Assembly (NCBI GenBank): GCA_000697335.1
Contig: JNEM01014068.1
Location: forward strand, 1 to 11,374
Direction: 5' to 3'
DNA: 11,374 nucleotides
Source of the DNA: Conidiobolus incongruus B7586
Taxonomy: Eukaryota; Entomophthoromycota; Entomophthoromycetes; Entomophthorales; Conidiobolaceae
The translations under genes and the position numbers were made by a program. Below the pieces are notes generated by a model. It saw nothing but the letters and a program-made list of their open reading frames with translations, did not search any database and had not been told where the DNA came from. This document shows positions 1-7,421 of the stretch, piece by piece. How positions within the stretch are numbered: position 1 is the first letter of the stretch; each line of letters opens with the position of its first letter.

Positions 1-4
1 AATA

Positions 5-37
5 TTACTATAGAGATAAAGAAATGGGAAATTTTTT
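5..37 (+). repeat. Left terminal inverted repeat of mariner copy A
   Basis: It begins TTACT immediately after the TA at 3-4 and ends with an AAATGGGAAATTTTTT block. It pairs with the reverse complement of 1282-1313, which reads TTACT...AATGGGAATTTTTT. The outer TTACT and inner TGGGAA-T6 blocks are the best conserved parts; the middle has drifted. Confidence 0.8.
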
Positions 38-348
38 AATATCTGATTTTTCAAATATATTATTAGTTTCCAATAAAAAAATATATACAAAACAAATAAA
101 AAAATAAATAGTTTTAAATTATATATATATATATAATAACTTCTTTGATTAAAAAAATAATTTTTTAAAATTAGTTGTTTAATTTAATTATACTTAAACT
201 AAATAGTAACCATCAAAAGTTTTTTATTTTAGTATTAGTAAAACTTAACCATAAACCCTCTAAAATCATTTAAAATTTACAAACAACTTTTGGTAATAAA
301 GTATTATTTAAATCATTAATTTATCACTAGGTAAATTATTTTAAGGCT

Positions 349-1220
349 AAGAGAGAAACTACCCAAAACCTGTTAAAATCTAAAAGAATAATTTTAACTG
401 TTACTCTTTTAATTATTAATAAAGTAAAAAAATATATTGAAAAGTACTTTTTTATTTTAGCTAGAGAATTATCAAAATATTTTAATATTAGTTATATAAG
501 TATTTTATATATATTAAAGTTTAAATTAAAATTAATTAATAAAAATACAAAATAAATATTTTATAATTTAACTAAAGCTTAAAAAAAGCTAGAGTAGCTA
601 TTGCTAAACAAAACTTACTAAGGTATAGCTAGAAACCAAAGCTTTTACAGTATATTATTACAATTGATGAATCTTAGATTTTTTTGTATAATCCTTTATT
701 AAAACATAAATCAAAGTGTTGGATTAAGCTAAATCAACCCCCTTTACAAATTCATTTAAATAAACATTTTATTGATAAATAAATGTTAATTATTGTAATG
801 GATTATAATAGTATATGTTATTTTTATTTAGTTCTTAAAGGAAAATCAATTAATAGTAAACTTTATATTTTTTTAAATAAAATTATTTCTAATTAGTATT
901 CTTAATATAATTTGAGAAGACTTATTATTTTGCATGATAATTATAAAATACATAAATCTAAAGTTGTAAAAAACTTTTTAATTAAAAATAACTGGAAAGA
1001 ACTACCTTATCTAGTATATTCTTTAGATTATAACATATATAATTATAATTGTTTTAGGCAATTAAAAAACCAGCTTACAAGAAAGAAAATTTCTATAGGA
1101 AAATTTAATTGGTTTGTGAAATATCAAATTTTAGTCTTTAATAAAAAGAATTATTTTTTAAGTGTTAGATCTTTGTTAAAAGTATAGCAAAAAGTTATTA
1201 GAAATAAAGGAAATTATTAA
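349..1220 (+). pseudogene. Mariner transposase pseudogene (copy A)
   Basis: This is a former cut-and-paste transposase of the DD34D mariner type. A helix-turn-helix region (ARELSKYFNISY...ILYILK) lies around 460-520, followed by LTKA.KKARVAIAKQN near 570-614. The catalytic blocks are ITIDES (first Asp, codon 666-668) and LHDN (second Asp, codon 936-938). The position 35 codons after the second Asp, where the third catalytic Asp is expected, is AAT (Asn, 1041-1043). Frame changes once in an A-run at 581-587. Stops lie at 553, 580, 630, 675, 780, 894, 903 and 1185; those at 675 and 1185 sit where the family usually has Trp. The N-terminal part upstream of 349 is too decayed to place; a normal 345-residue protein would start near 185. 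Confidence 0.85.
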
Positions 1221-1281
1221 TTATATATTATATATTAATTTTTACTTTTTAAATATTAAAATGTTTATTTTTTTCAATTGC

Positions 1282-1313
1282 AAAAAATTCCCATTATTTA
1301 AATTATAAAGTAA
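1282..1313 (-). repeat. Right terminal inverted repeat of mariner copy A
   Basis: Read on the minus strand it starts TTACTTTATAATTTAAATAA and continues into TGGGAATTTTTT, mirroring the left end at 5-37. The TA at 1314-1315 directly outside it completes the target site duplication. The same repeat, slightly diverged, recurs at 1928-1958 as the right end of copy B. Confidence 0.8.
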
Positions 1314-1315
1314 TA

Positions 1316-1958
1316 GTTATAATTAATTAATTTTTAATTTTTTATATTATTTTTTAATAAAATATTATATTAAATTAAAATCACCATTATTATATATCTT
1401 TTTAAATAAATATTTTATTAATAAACAAATAATAATTATAAAAATTATAATATTATATATTACTTTTATTAAGTTTTTGAAAGAAAATCAGTTAATAATA
1501 AACTTTATATTGTTTTTTTTAAATAATATTATTTTTATTTAGTATTTTTAATCCAATTTAAGAAAATTTATTATTTTACATAATAATTACAAAGTATATA
1601 AATTTACAGTTATAAAAAAATTCTAATTAAAAATCACTAAAAAATTACCATATTTAGTATATTCCTTTAATAATAACTTATATGATTATAATTACTTTAA
1701 GTAATTAAAAAACCAGTTTATAGAAAAGGAAATTTTTATAGGAAAATTTATTTAAAATATAAAATATCAAATTTTAATTTTTAATAAAAAGAATTATTTT
1801 TTAAGTATTAGAAGTTTGTTAAAAATATAGCAAAAAGTTTTTAATAATTAAAAAAAACTTTTAAATTTATATTATTTTATTATTATTATGGATTATATAT
1901 CAAAATATTTATTTATTATTAATTATATAAAATTCCTATTATTTAAAATACAAAGTAA
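1316..1958 (+). mobile_element. Older mariner, 3' half only (copy B)
   Basis: From just outside copy A's right TA, this stretch aligns with the second half of copy A. Examples are TTTTAATAAAA near 1356 against TTTATTAAAA near 696, AAAATCAGTTAATAATAAAC near 1485, TTACATAATAATTACAAAG near 1575, and CAAAAAGTT near 1832. It ends in a right terminal repeat at 1928-1958 followed by TA at 1959-1960. It is much more A/T-shifted than copy A, and the second catalytic Asp codon is also lost (LHDN reads as LHNN). The counterpart of copy A's first ~650 bases is absent here. The simplest explanation is that it lies left of the window, separated by copy A's insertion. Confidence 0.75.
1928..1958 (-). repeat. 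Right terminal inverted repeat of mariner copy B
   Basis: On the minus strand it begins TTACTTTGTATTTTAAATAA and continues TAGGAATTTT. It is nearly identical to the right repeat of copy A, which confirms that both copies belong to one family. TA follows at 1959-1960. Confidence 0.75.
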
Positions 1959-1960
1959 TA

Positions 1961-3650
1961 ATAATCAGTATTACAATTATAAAATAATTTTAAAAATTAT
2001 GTTTTTGTTGAATATAGATTGAATAAAGCTTAAATATAATAATATAATACAGTATATTATAAATAAATATAAAATAAGATTTATATAATAATTTTATTAA
2101 ATAATTAATTTATAGATAATTTATAAAAAAACTTAAGTAACTAAAATACATATTACCAAATTATTAATCATTTGGAAACTTATCATTAGTAATAATATAT
2201 AATATAAAAATACAAATAAATAAAATATAATCTTAAAATAATAATAAGATCTGATAATATATATTAATGATCAAAAACACATCGATAAAAGATTTCTTTG
2301 GTCCATTTTCAAATCAAGGGTTATTGCCAAATTTTGTATCAGATATTTAGCTTATTACTTATAATCTTTATACAATCATGCTATAATTTTTTCCTATTAT
2401 ATAATAAAACAGTAAAAATATATACATTTTCACTATTTTTTCAAAATCAGTAAATTAAACGTTATATTGAAAGGAATATATATAATATTTCATTTAATTT
2501 TGAAAGTTCGAAAATATTTATTAGCATTGTTAAATATACCATATAATAGAGTACAGAATTTAAATTCAACGAAATTTGAATAATTTTTAGCTTAATAAGT
2601 ATATAGATATAAGGTTATTATAAATTTTTCATTATTATAATGTTAGTAATTTATCAAAAATCAATTTTAAAATTGATAATTTTAATTATACACTTATAAA
2701 ATTTATTTTAAATTTTTTATATTTTTAATTAGTATATAAATGTTAAAATCAAAATATCTCGAAATTTCTATTACACAAAAATCTTACAATATATATTTAT
2801 GGTTTAGCTGTTACACAGGGTGGAGCTTTTTATATAAAATTTTGATTTTGAAAAAGCTTTGCAAATTTTAAAGAGGTTAAAAATAATTTTAAAATTTGGA
2901 GGTATTAATAAAATTTTGATATAATATAGATAATAAAAATATTAATAAATATTAAAAGACGTTTATCATCACAAAATAGTACAAAGCTAAATATTACCAA
3001 TAATTTAAAAAATAATAAATAAGCATGATTTCCAAGGTACTGCATCCATATCGAATATGATATGTCAAACACCTATTGTGAATTAAACTTTATTATGTTT
3101 TACTTTTCTCAATCTTTATTAATTATATGAATCGTGTAATAAAAATTTGAAATCTTATATCTAAAATGATTAGCAGTTATTGATGGCTGCAATCTAAGTT
3201 ACAGAAGAATAAAAGTATATTATGGTAATAGTTATATAAGTACTTATCTATGTGATATTTGTAATATAATGATCGATTAAATACCATGAAATCTAAGGCT
3301 GAGTTACTGATAATCTTATGTAAGTGGTTTTATTATTTTAATGCAAATAAGTATGAGCATTTAACAAAAAAATTTGGATGTATAATTATGAAATCATAGA
3401 TTGAAAGAATCAATTGATAAATTCATTAAATCCTAAATGATACTAGTTAATGAACTCTAAAATTATCAATTGTAACCAAAATAGACAAAAATTAACAGTA
3501 TATAATATCAAATTAAATAGATTAAAATTAACTCTTGATAAATCAACGAATCCCACTAATAAATAAGCAAAGGAAAGGATGAAGGTGGCTAATATAAAAG
3601 TTGATTGGATTTATTATTTACTAAAATAGAAAATGCCAAACTTCTTCTAA
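1961..3650. other. AT-rich spacer without a recognisable intact gene
   Basis: About 1.7 kb with frequent stops in all frames. It holds small inverted repeats: an 18-bp perfect palindrome ATCAATTTTAAAATTGAT at 2660-2677; an 8-bp stem AGCTTTTT/AAAAAGCT at 2824-2831 and 2851-2858 with a 19-nt loop; and CATATC/GATATG at 3047-3052 and 3059-3064. Between about 2750 and 3650 the sequence is less monotonous than the rest of the spacer and may be the remains of an old element or gene. Confidence 0.5.
3168..3401 (+). pseudogene. Possible transposase relic, ISXO2/Merlin-like at best
   Basis: Two short open stretches in different frames lie next to each other. The first (3168-3276) includes STYLCDICNIMID, with a Cys-x2-Cys pair. 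The second starts at an ATG at 3285 and reads MKSKAELLIILCKWFYYFNA, then NKYEHLTKKFGCI, before a stop. A Cys pair followed by a hydrophobic ILxxxYxW-like helix and a second helix faintly recalls the zinc-ribbon plus HTH start of ISXO2/Merlin transposases. No catalytic block can be identified, no ends were found, and the match could be chance in AT-rich DNA. Confidence 0.2.
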
Positions 3651-3748
3651 TTACTAGTAATGAATTGGAATTTAACTGATGATGATTGGTCATTAAAGTA
3701 TAAATGGAAAAAAAAATTAGGAATTGAAATATTTGGTCTTTGGCTTAA

Positions 3749-3922
3749 TTTTTTTTTTCAACTAAAACCCTACACAGCTCTCTTTCACAAATATAAAACT
3801 AAACATTTAATAAGCACAAAAATTTTCAATTTGTATTTATTTAAAAACATATAATATAAATTAAGTCCATCTTATTGCTGTATCTGTATTGAAGCTAAAG
3901 TCACACCCAACTCTTTAATATT
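3749..3922 (+). promoter_or_regulatory. Likely promoter and 5' UTR of the 4E-BP gene
   Basis: A run of ten T (3749-3758) is followed by CAACTAAAACCCTACACAGC and a pyrimidine-rich CTCTCTTTCAC tract, then about 135 bases to the start codon at 3923. AAAACCCTA at 3764-3772 resembles the telo-box/Tbf1-type element found upstream of many translation-related genes in fungi and plants. Its use here is inference. The start codon has A at -3. A 64-codon open frame beginning at 3660 crosses the upstream part of this region and looks like chance. Confidence 0.35.
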
Positions 3923-4423
3923 ATGACTCACAACTCGGAATTTCAACCTAACGGCATCCCCATTCGCATTCGCAAGGCCGATCCCTCCACCCCTTTGCCT
4001 TCCGACTATAGTACTACCCCCCAAGGCACCATCTTCTCCACCACACCTGGAGGTAATTAATTATAACCGCAATCACCAAAATAACCAATAATTAATATCC
4101 ATTATTAGGAACTAGAATTATTTACGATCGTAACACTTTATTAAATTTGAGAAATTCACCACTATCTCAAACCCCACCCAAGAGTTTGGGACATGTACCT
4201 GGAGTGACTAGTGCCTCGTACAAGAACTCTATCCCCCTCCACCACTCTTCATTATCGAAAAATATTTCACCCGATTCCGATTCGGAAGATGATACCACCA
4301 AGAAGGAGAAGGAAAGTCATCAAGGTAATTTTTTCAATTTTTTAAAAGTTTTAATTTATTAATTTTTATTTAGATAAAAAATCGGGAGCAGCTGGTGAAA
4401 TGTTCGATATGGAGTTAGAATAA
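3923..4423 (+). CDS. EIF4EBP: eIF4E-binding protein (4E-BP), translation repressor
   Basis: A small, largely disordered cytoplasmic protein that binds the cap-binding factor eIF4E and blocks eIF4G recruitment until TOR kinase phosphorylates it. Exons are 3923-4052, 4109-4324 and 4374-4423. The introns are 56 and 49 bp, both GT-AG and phase 1. They give 131 residues (human 4E-BP1 has 118). Visible motifs: GIPIRIRK (residues 11-18) at the RAIP position; [18 protein letters not shown] (28-45), carrying the counterparts of human Thr37 and Thr46 as T32 and T41; YDRNTLL (49-55), which fits the eIF4E-binding YxxxxL-hydrophobic motif; RNSP and QTPP, with S60 and T65 matching human Ser65 and Thr70; and a C-terminal FDMEL (126-130), which fits the TOR signalling (TOS) motif. 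The middle (about 75-110) is acidic and Ser-rich. The first exon is 55% G+C (71 of 130), far above the flanks. The start is the first ATG in frame. Family assignment is very secure. Confidence 0.95.
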
Positions 4424-4433
4424 AAATTATTCT

Positions 4434-4470
4434 TTATCAAATATTGGAGGTTAAAACCCTAATTTGATAA
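4434..4470 (+). other. Hairpin in the 4E-BP 3' untranslated region
   Basis: A perfect 9-bp inverted repeat, TTATCAAAT (4434-4442) and ATTTGATAA (4462-4470), begins 11 bases after the stop codon. Its 19-nt loop is the most G+C-rich stretch around and contains AAAACCCT. With the following AA this forms an exact telo-box-like AAAACCCTAA at 4453-4462. The inner AGG/CCT bases could extend the stem. It could be an mRNA structure, a 3'-end element or a protein-binding DNA site; nothing in the sequence decides. Confidence 0.45.
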
Positions 4471-5251
4471 GAAAAACCTCATGAAATAGATTTGGGAATT
4501 AAGCTAATTACTAAATATTATATATATTTCAATTATTATTTACCACTTTTATGCTTTTTTAGTATATTAAAATTGTTTTTTAGTAATTATTACACTGATT
4601 TATCTTTATAATAATAATAATTCTTTTAATTTTATTACTTTAATCCCGAATTTGTATATCTAATATTATAAATATTCTTATTTAAGACAATATCTATATA
4701 AATTATTATTTTTTTACTGTTTACTTGTAGATTTTAATTTGACCTTATTATTAACAATATCAAATCAAAGTTTTTTAAGTTTTATGAATATAAAAATTTA
4801 ATTGTTCTCTTTCAATATTCTTTCAACGTTTAAGAATATTTTTTAATTAATCTTGTTAATTATTACTAATCAATTTATTTTAATTTTAATATAATTATTA
4901 TTTAATATAATGATTCTTTAAGTTTTAATTATTATATAGATTATTAAATTTTTTAATATATCTAACTCGGTATTAATTATATATGAAAACTTAAGTGTTT
5001 TCAAAGTAAAATAGAAGTAAAATGTTGAATGTGAAGGGTAATTAGTAAAAGTATCTATGAACCAAAGTGGTTTTGAATTGAATATAAAAAGATAAGAAAA
5101 AAATTTAATGATAAAAATAAAAGATAAATGACAATATAATGAATATGAAAAATGTTAAATTTGAAAAATAAACAATTAAAGTAGATTAAATGATAAAATA
5201 TGAAAATTGAAAACTATCATAAATTTAAATAGAAATATTAAAATTTAATAA
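4471..5251. other. AT-rich intergenic spacer, no gene seen
   Basis: It lies between the 4E-BP gene and the tRNA gene. There are no open frames of note, no protein-like segments and no RNA motifs beyond the tRNA that follows. Poly-T and poly-A rich stretches change strand bias near 4990: T-rich before, A-rich (AAATGA/AAAAT motifs) after. The 4E-BP transcript end must fall in its first part. Confidence 0.5.
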
Positions 5252-5323
5252 TCCGATATGGTCCAGTGGTCAGGATATCTCGCTCTCACCGAGATGGCCG
5301 GGGTTCGATTCCCCGTATCGGAA
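5252..5323 (+). tRNA. tRNA-Glu (anticodon CTC)
   Basis: A 72-nt intronless tRNA gene. The acceptor stem TCCGATA pairs with TATCGGA, with discriminator A5323. The anticodon stem TCTCG pairs with CGAGA around the loop CTCTCAC, placing anticodon CTC at 5285-5287, which reads GAG. The T-arm contains a perfect pol III B box, GGTTCGATTCC (5302-5312), and the D-arm carries the A-box region GGTCCAGTGG. CCA is not encoded, as expected for a eukaryotic nuclear gene. The sequence follows the canonical eukaryotic tRNA-Glu pattern throughout with no mismatched stem, so it looks functional. Confidence 0.97.
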
Positions 5324-5340
5324 CTTTAATCTAGATATTG

Positions 5341-5344
5341 TTTT
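5341..5344 (+). terminator. RNA polymerase III terminator of tRNA-Glu
   Basis: TTTT, the first run of four T after the tRNA, lies 18 nt downstream of its 3' end. Four T is the minimal pol III stop signal. A further T-run just after 5360 could serve as backup. Confidence 0.55.
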
Positions 5345-5441
5345 GATATCCAAATATAATTTTTCTTTAATTCAATATTTCTTTTTATTTAAATATATGT
5401 TATTTTAATTTCATAAACTTCAATATCGAATAAATAAACGC

Positions 5442-6038
5442 TTAAATTCCTTTCTTAGGTAATAAAAAAGCACCGGCAACCAATCTACCTTCTTCAGCTA
5501 ATAAATTAAAAGTTGAGCATGCATTCCTCTAAAAAAATTAAATAAGTTATTGATAAATGATAATATATTTTAGATAATTACAGTATCCATGACTTCTGAC
5601 TGAATGCCCAAAGAGGTCAAATACTTAACCATGTGCTTAGGTAGTGGTTTAATTTGGGCACCTGTACCAAACACCAACAAGTCTAAAAACCATAAATATC
5701 ATATCCATTATAATATATGATTTAATCTTACCAGGTTTAGGTCTGACCATCTCCAAAACTTTCAACCTATCCAAATTAAAATTAGGACCAAAGTCCTCAT
5801 TCTGAACTTGCCACGCGTAAGGAATTCCGTGCAAAATCAACATACTTCCATTGCTTCGGAATTGGGAGCTCGTAGTAAATCCTGTGGAGTTGTAGGAATC
5901 CACCATACACATTGGTTGGGCGAAATCTTGAAATAGATTGGGAATTGGGGAACTTTGTCTTTGGAGGAATTGACCAGTGTGGAAGTACCTGGTAGTAAAT
6001 TTTAAAGTTTTGACTGGTTGAATTATTAATCGATTCAT
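5442..6038 (-). CDS. NDUFAF3: Mitochondrial complex I assembly factor 3 (NDUFAF3, DUF498/AAMDC-like fold)
   Basis: NDUFAF3 works with NDUFAF4 in assembling the Q module of NADH:ubiquinone oxidoreductase at the mitochondrial inner membrane. Exons on the minus strand are 6038-5732, 5682-5582 and 5528-5442. The introns are 49 bp (5731-5683, phase 1) and 53 bp (5581-5529, phase 0). They give 164 residues. The first ~30 residues (MNRLIIQPVKTLKFTTRYFH...) are basic, hydroxylated and free of acidic residues, as in a mitochondrial targeting peptide. The core shows VDSYNSTGF (46-54), the invariant-type Trp (W77), DLLVFGTGAQ (103-112), and NACSTFNLLAEEGR (138-151), matching the family's FGTG and NAC.TFN..EGR signatures. 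Splicing restores both signatures, which supports the exon joins. The gene lies tail-to-tail with tRNA-Glu, 118 bases apart, and head-to-head with the next gene. Confidence 0.92.
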
Positions 6039-6467
6039 TTTTTGTAATACAAGGGTCCTTAATATTTTAATATATTTAATTTTTCTTATGAGATTTATGT
6101 TTTTTTAATTATTTATTATGACATCAAATGGGTTGAATATAATATGTAAATAAGTATTAAATTTTAATTATGGGTAAATCTTTGAATCATTATTTTAATC
6201 TTATCAAGTTTTCAGATCAATTATTTTATATCCTATTTGTTATATATAACAATAGATTCATAGTTTTAATAAATATATTTGACAATTAAAATTTAATCAA
6301 TTGTAGATTAATATTAACATATAATATTTGAGTAAGAAATATATAATATAATTACACTGCAATTTTAATTTATCAAATTTGATAATAATCCCATAAATAA
6401 ACTTGAGTTCATATGAATTTAAAATTGCATTCATAATAATTAATAATTAATCACTATAATAAACAAG
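6039..6467. promoter_or_regulatory. Divergent intergenic region, presumed bidirectional promoter
   Basis: These 429 bases separate the start codons of the NDUFAF3 gene (minus strand) and the coiled-coil protein gene (plus strand), so both promoters must lie here. The sequence is AT-rich. It contains a perfect 16-bp palindrome, TTATCAAATTTGATAA (6370-6385), about 83 bases upstream of the plus-strand start. The half-site TTATCAAAT is the same as the stem of the 4E-BP 3' hairpin. No assured TATA box can be chosen because A/T runs are everywhere. Confidence 0.45.
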
Positions 6468-7421
6468 ATGTTCAAAAAAGAGATAAGACTACCAAGTCTC
6501 AATGAATTCTGTATTAAATCATTATTCCCCAAAGAATTCACCTCCTATTTACCCCAAACACCCGAGTACCACGAACCAATTACCAACATAAATAAATGTT
6601 TTACGATTCATGACTTAATTCACCAAGTTAAAAATAATGTAAATTATCAACATTTAGAAGTGAGTTATTTGGAGAAGTTTTTTCAAAGGATATTGGATAC
6701 TTGGTTGGAATTTAATTGGTTAAATTGTTTAGAACTCGATTTGGAAAATAATAAGAAAGTCACAGTTTATTGGTGTATTTATGCCAATATAAAGTAAATT
6801 GATTTCATTTTTAATGAATATTATATATAATTAACCATTCAAAATAGTTTTGAGGACCCTAATACACCCTACATTAATCGCAAAACGTATTCAATTCTGA
6901 GTAATTCAGGAGGACCTCAAAATAATCCTAATAAAAGAAAAGCTTCAGATTTACTGTTTCAAACTAGAAGAATGTCCATCAAAACGACGCCATCATTCGT
7001 CAAACCCATAAAATTCTTTTCAACGGATTCACCCAACATGTCGCGACCTCCCCCTAACTTTGTGTGTATTGAAACATATAGTTTGCTTCAAGTCAAGCAC
7101 GAATTATTAAGTCTTCAAAAGCAATTAACGAAATGGAAAGCTTTTCAAATTATAATTAATGAGGTAATATTCATTCTTAATATTTATTGAATTCAATTCA
7201 CTAATTATTCACAATAGAATAAAATACAAGCTATGAAAGATCTCCAACACAAATGGGAATATCATGGTAACCTAATTCTCAAAGAATTTTTTCAAATTTA
7301 TCAAATTAGGGAACGTAGTCTTAACAAAGAACCTCTCAATTTATTACAATTTGTCAAGAAATTGAAATTTCATTTAGATTGGTTCGATTTGAAAGCTATT
7401 CAATTAGATTCTACTTCGTAA
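6468..7421 (+). CDS. Coiled-coil protein, possibly Sfr1/Mei5-like; function not established
   Basis: Exons are 6468-6793, 6848-7163 and 7218-7421. Both introns are 54 bp (GTAAAT...AG, GTAATA...AG) and both joins keep the frame, giving 281 residues. The N-terminal ~108 residues look globular (FFQRILDTWLEFNWLNCLEL, then a KKVTVYW strand). Residues ~110-180 look disordered, with a basic NKRK (137-140) that could be a nuclear signal and a KPIKFF segment. Residues ~186-240 are strongly helical with heptad-like Leu spacing. The C-terminus has LQHKWEYHG...ILKEFF (223-239) and LLQFVKKLKF. The coiled coil followed by a Lys-Trp helix and a final short helix resembles the C-terminal region of Sfr1/Mei5, the Swi5 partner that stimulates Rad51/Dmc1 strand exchange. 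The likeness is by eye and weak. That this is a real gene is well supported by frame, splice sites and reduced A/T; the function is open. The start is the first ATG in frame, with A at -3. Confidence 0.75.

Larger units (their letters stand above)
5..1313 (+). mobile_element. Full-length, inactive mariner (Tc1/mariner) transposon, copy A
   Basis: The element is bounded by matching terminal inverted repeats and flanked by TA at 3-4 and 1314-1315, the target duplication expected of Tc1/mariner insertions. Its length of about 1.3 kb is the usual mariner size. The + strand carries the remains of a mariner transposase over most of its length. The remains include the ITIDES block, the LHDN block, the YSLDY block and a QKVIRNKGNY tail that resembles the mariner C-terminal WQKV...NGEY. 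About eight in-frame stops and one frameshift show it is dead. The intact ends and recognisable protein make it the younger of two mariner copies here. Because copy B continues directly from its right TA, copy A appears to have inserted into copy B. Confidence 0.85.

Noticed and set aside
121-135. AT dinucleotide repeat as a functional element
   Set aside because: It is ordinary microsatellite drift inside a dead transposon; similar tracts occur at 10293-10309 and elsewhere.
912-1187. 91-codon open frame as a stand-alone small protein
   Set aside because: It is the C-terminal catalytic part of the mariner transposase pseudogene, begins at a TTG inside the domain, and is not an independent gene.
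2281-2340. Minus-strand coding fragment (FENGPKKSFIDVFLI-like)
   Set aside because: It is too short, ends in stops at both sides and has no family resemblance.
3660-3854. 64-codon open frame upstream of the 4E-BP gene
   Set aside because: It has no recognisable motif, its composition is set by A/T runs, and it overlaps the presumed promoter and 5' UTR including a T10 tract.
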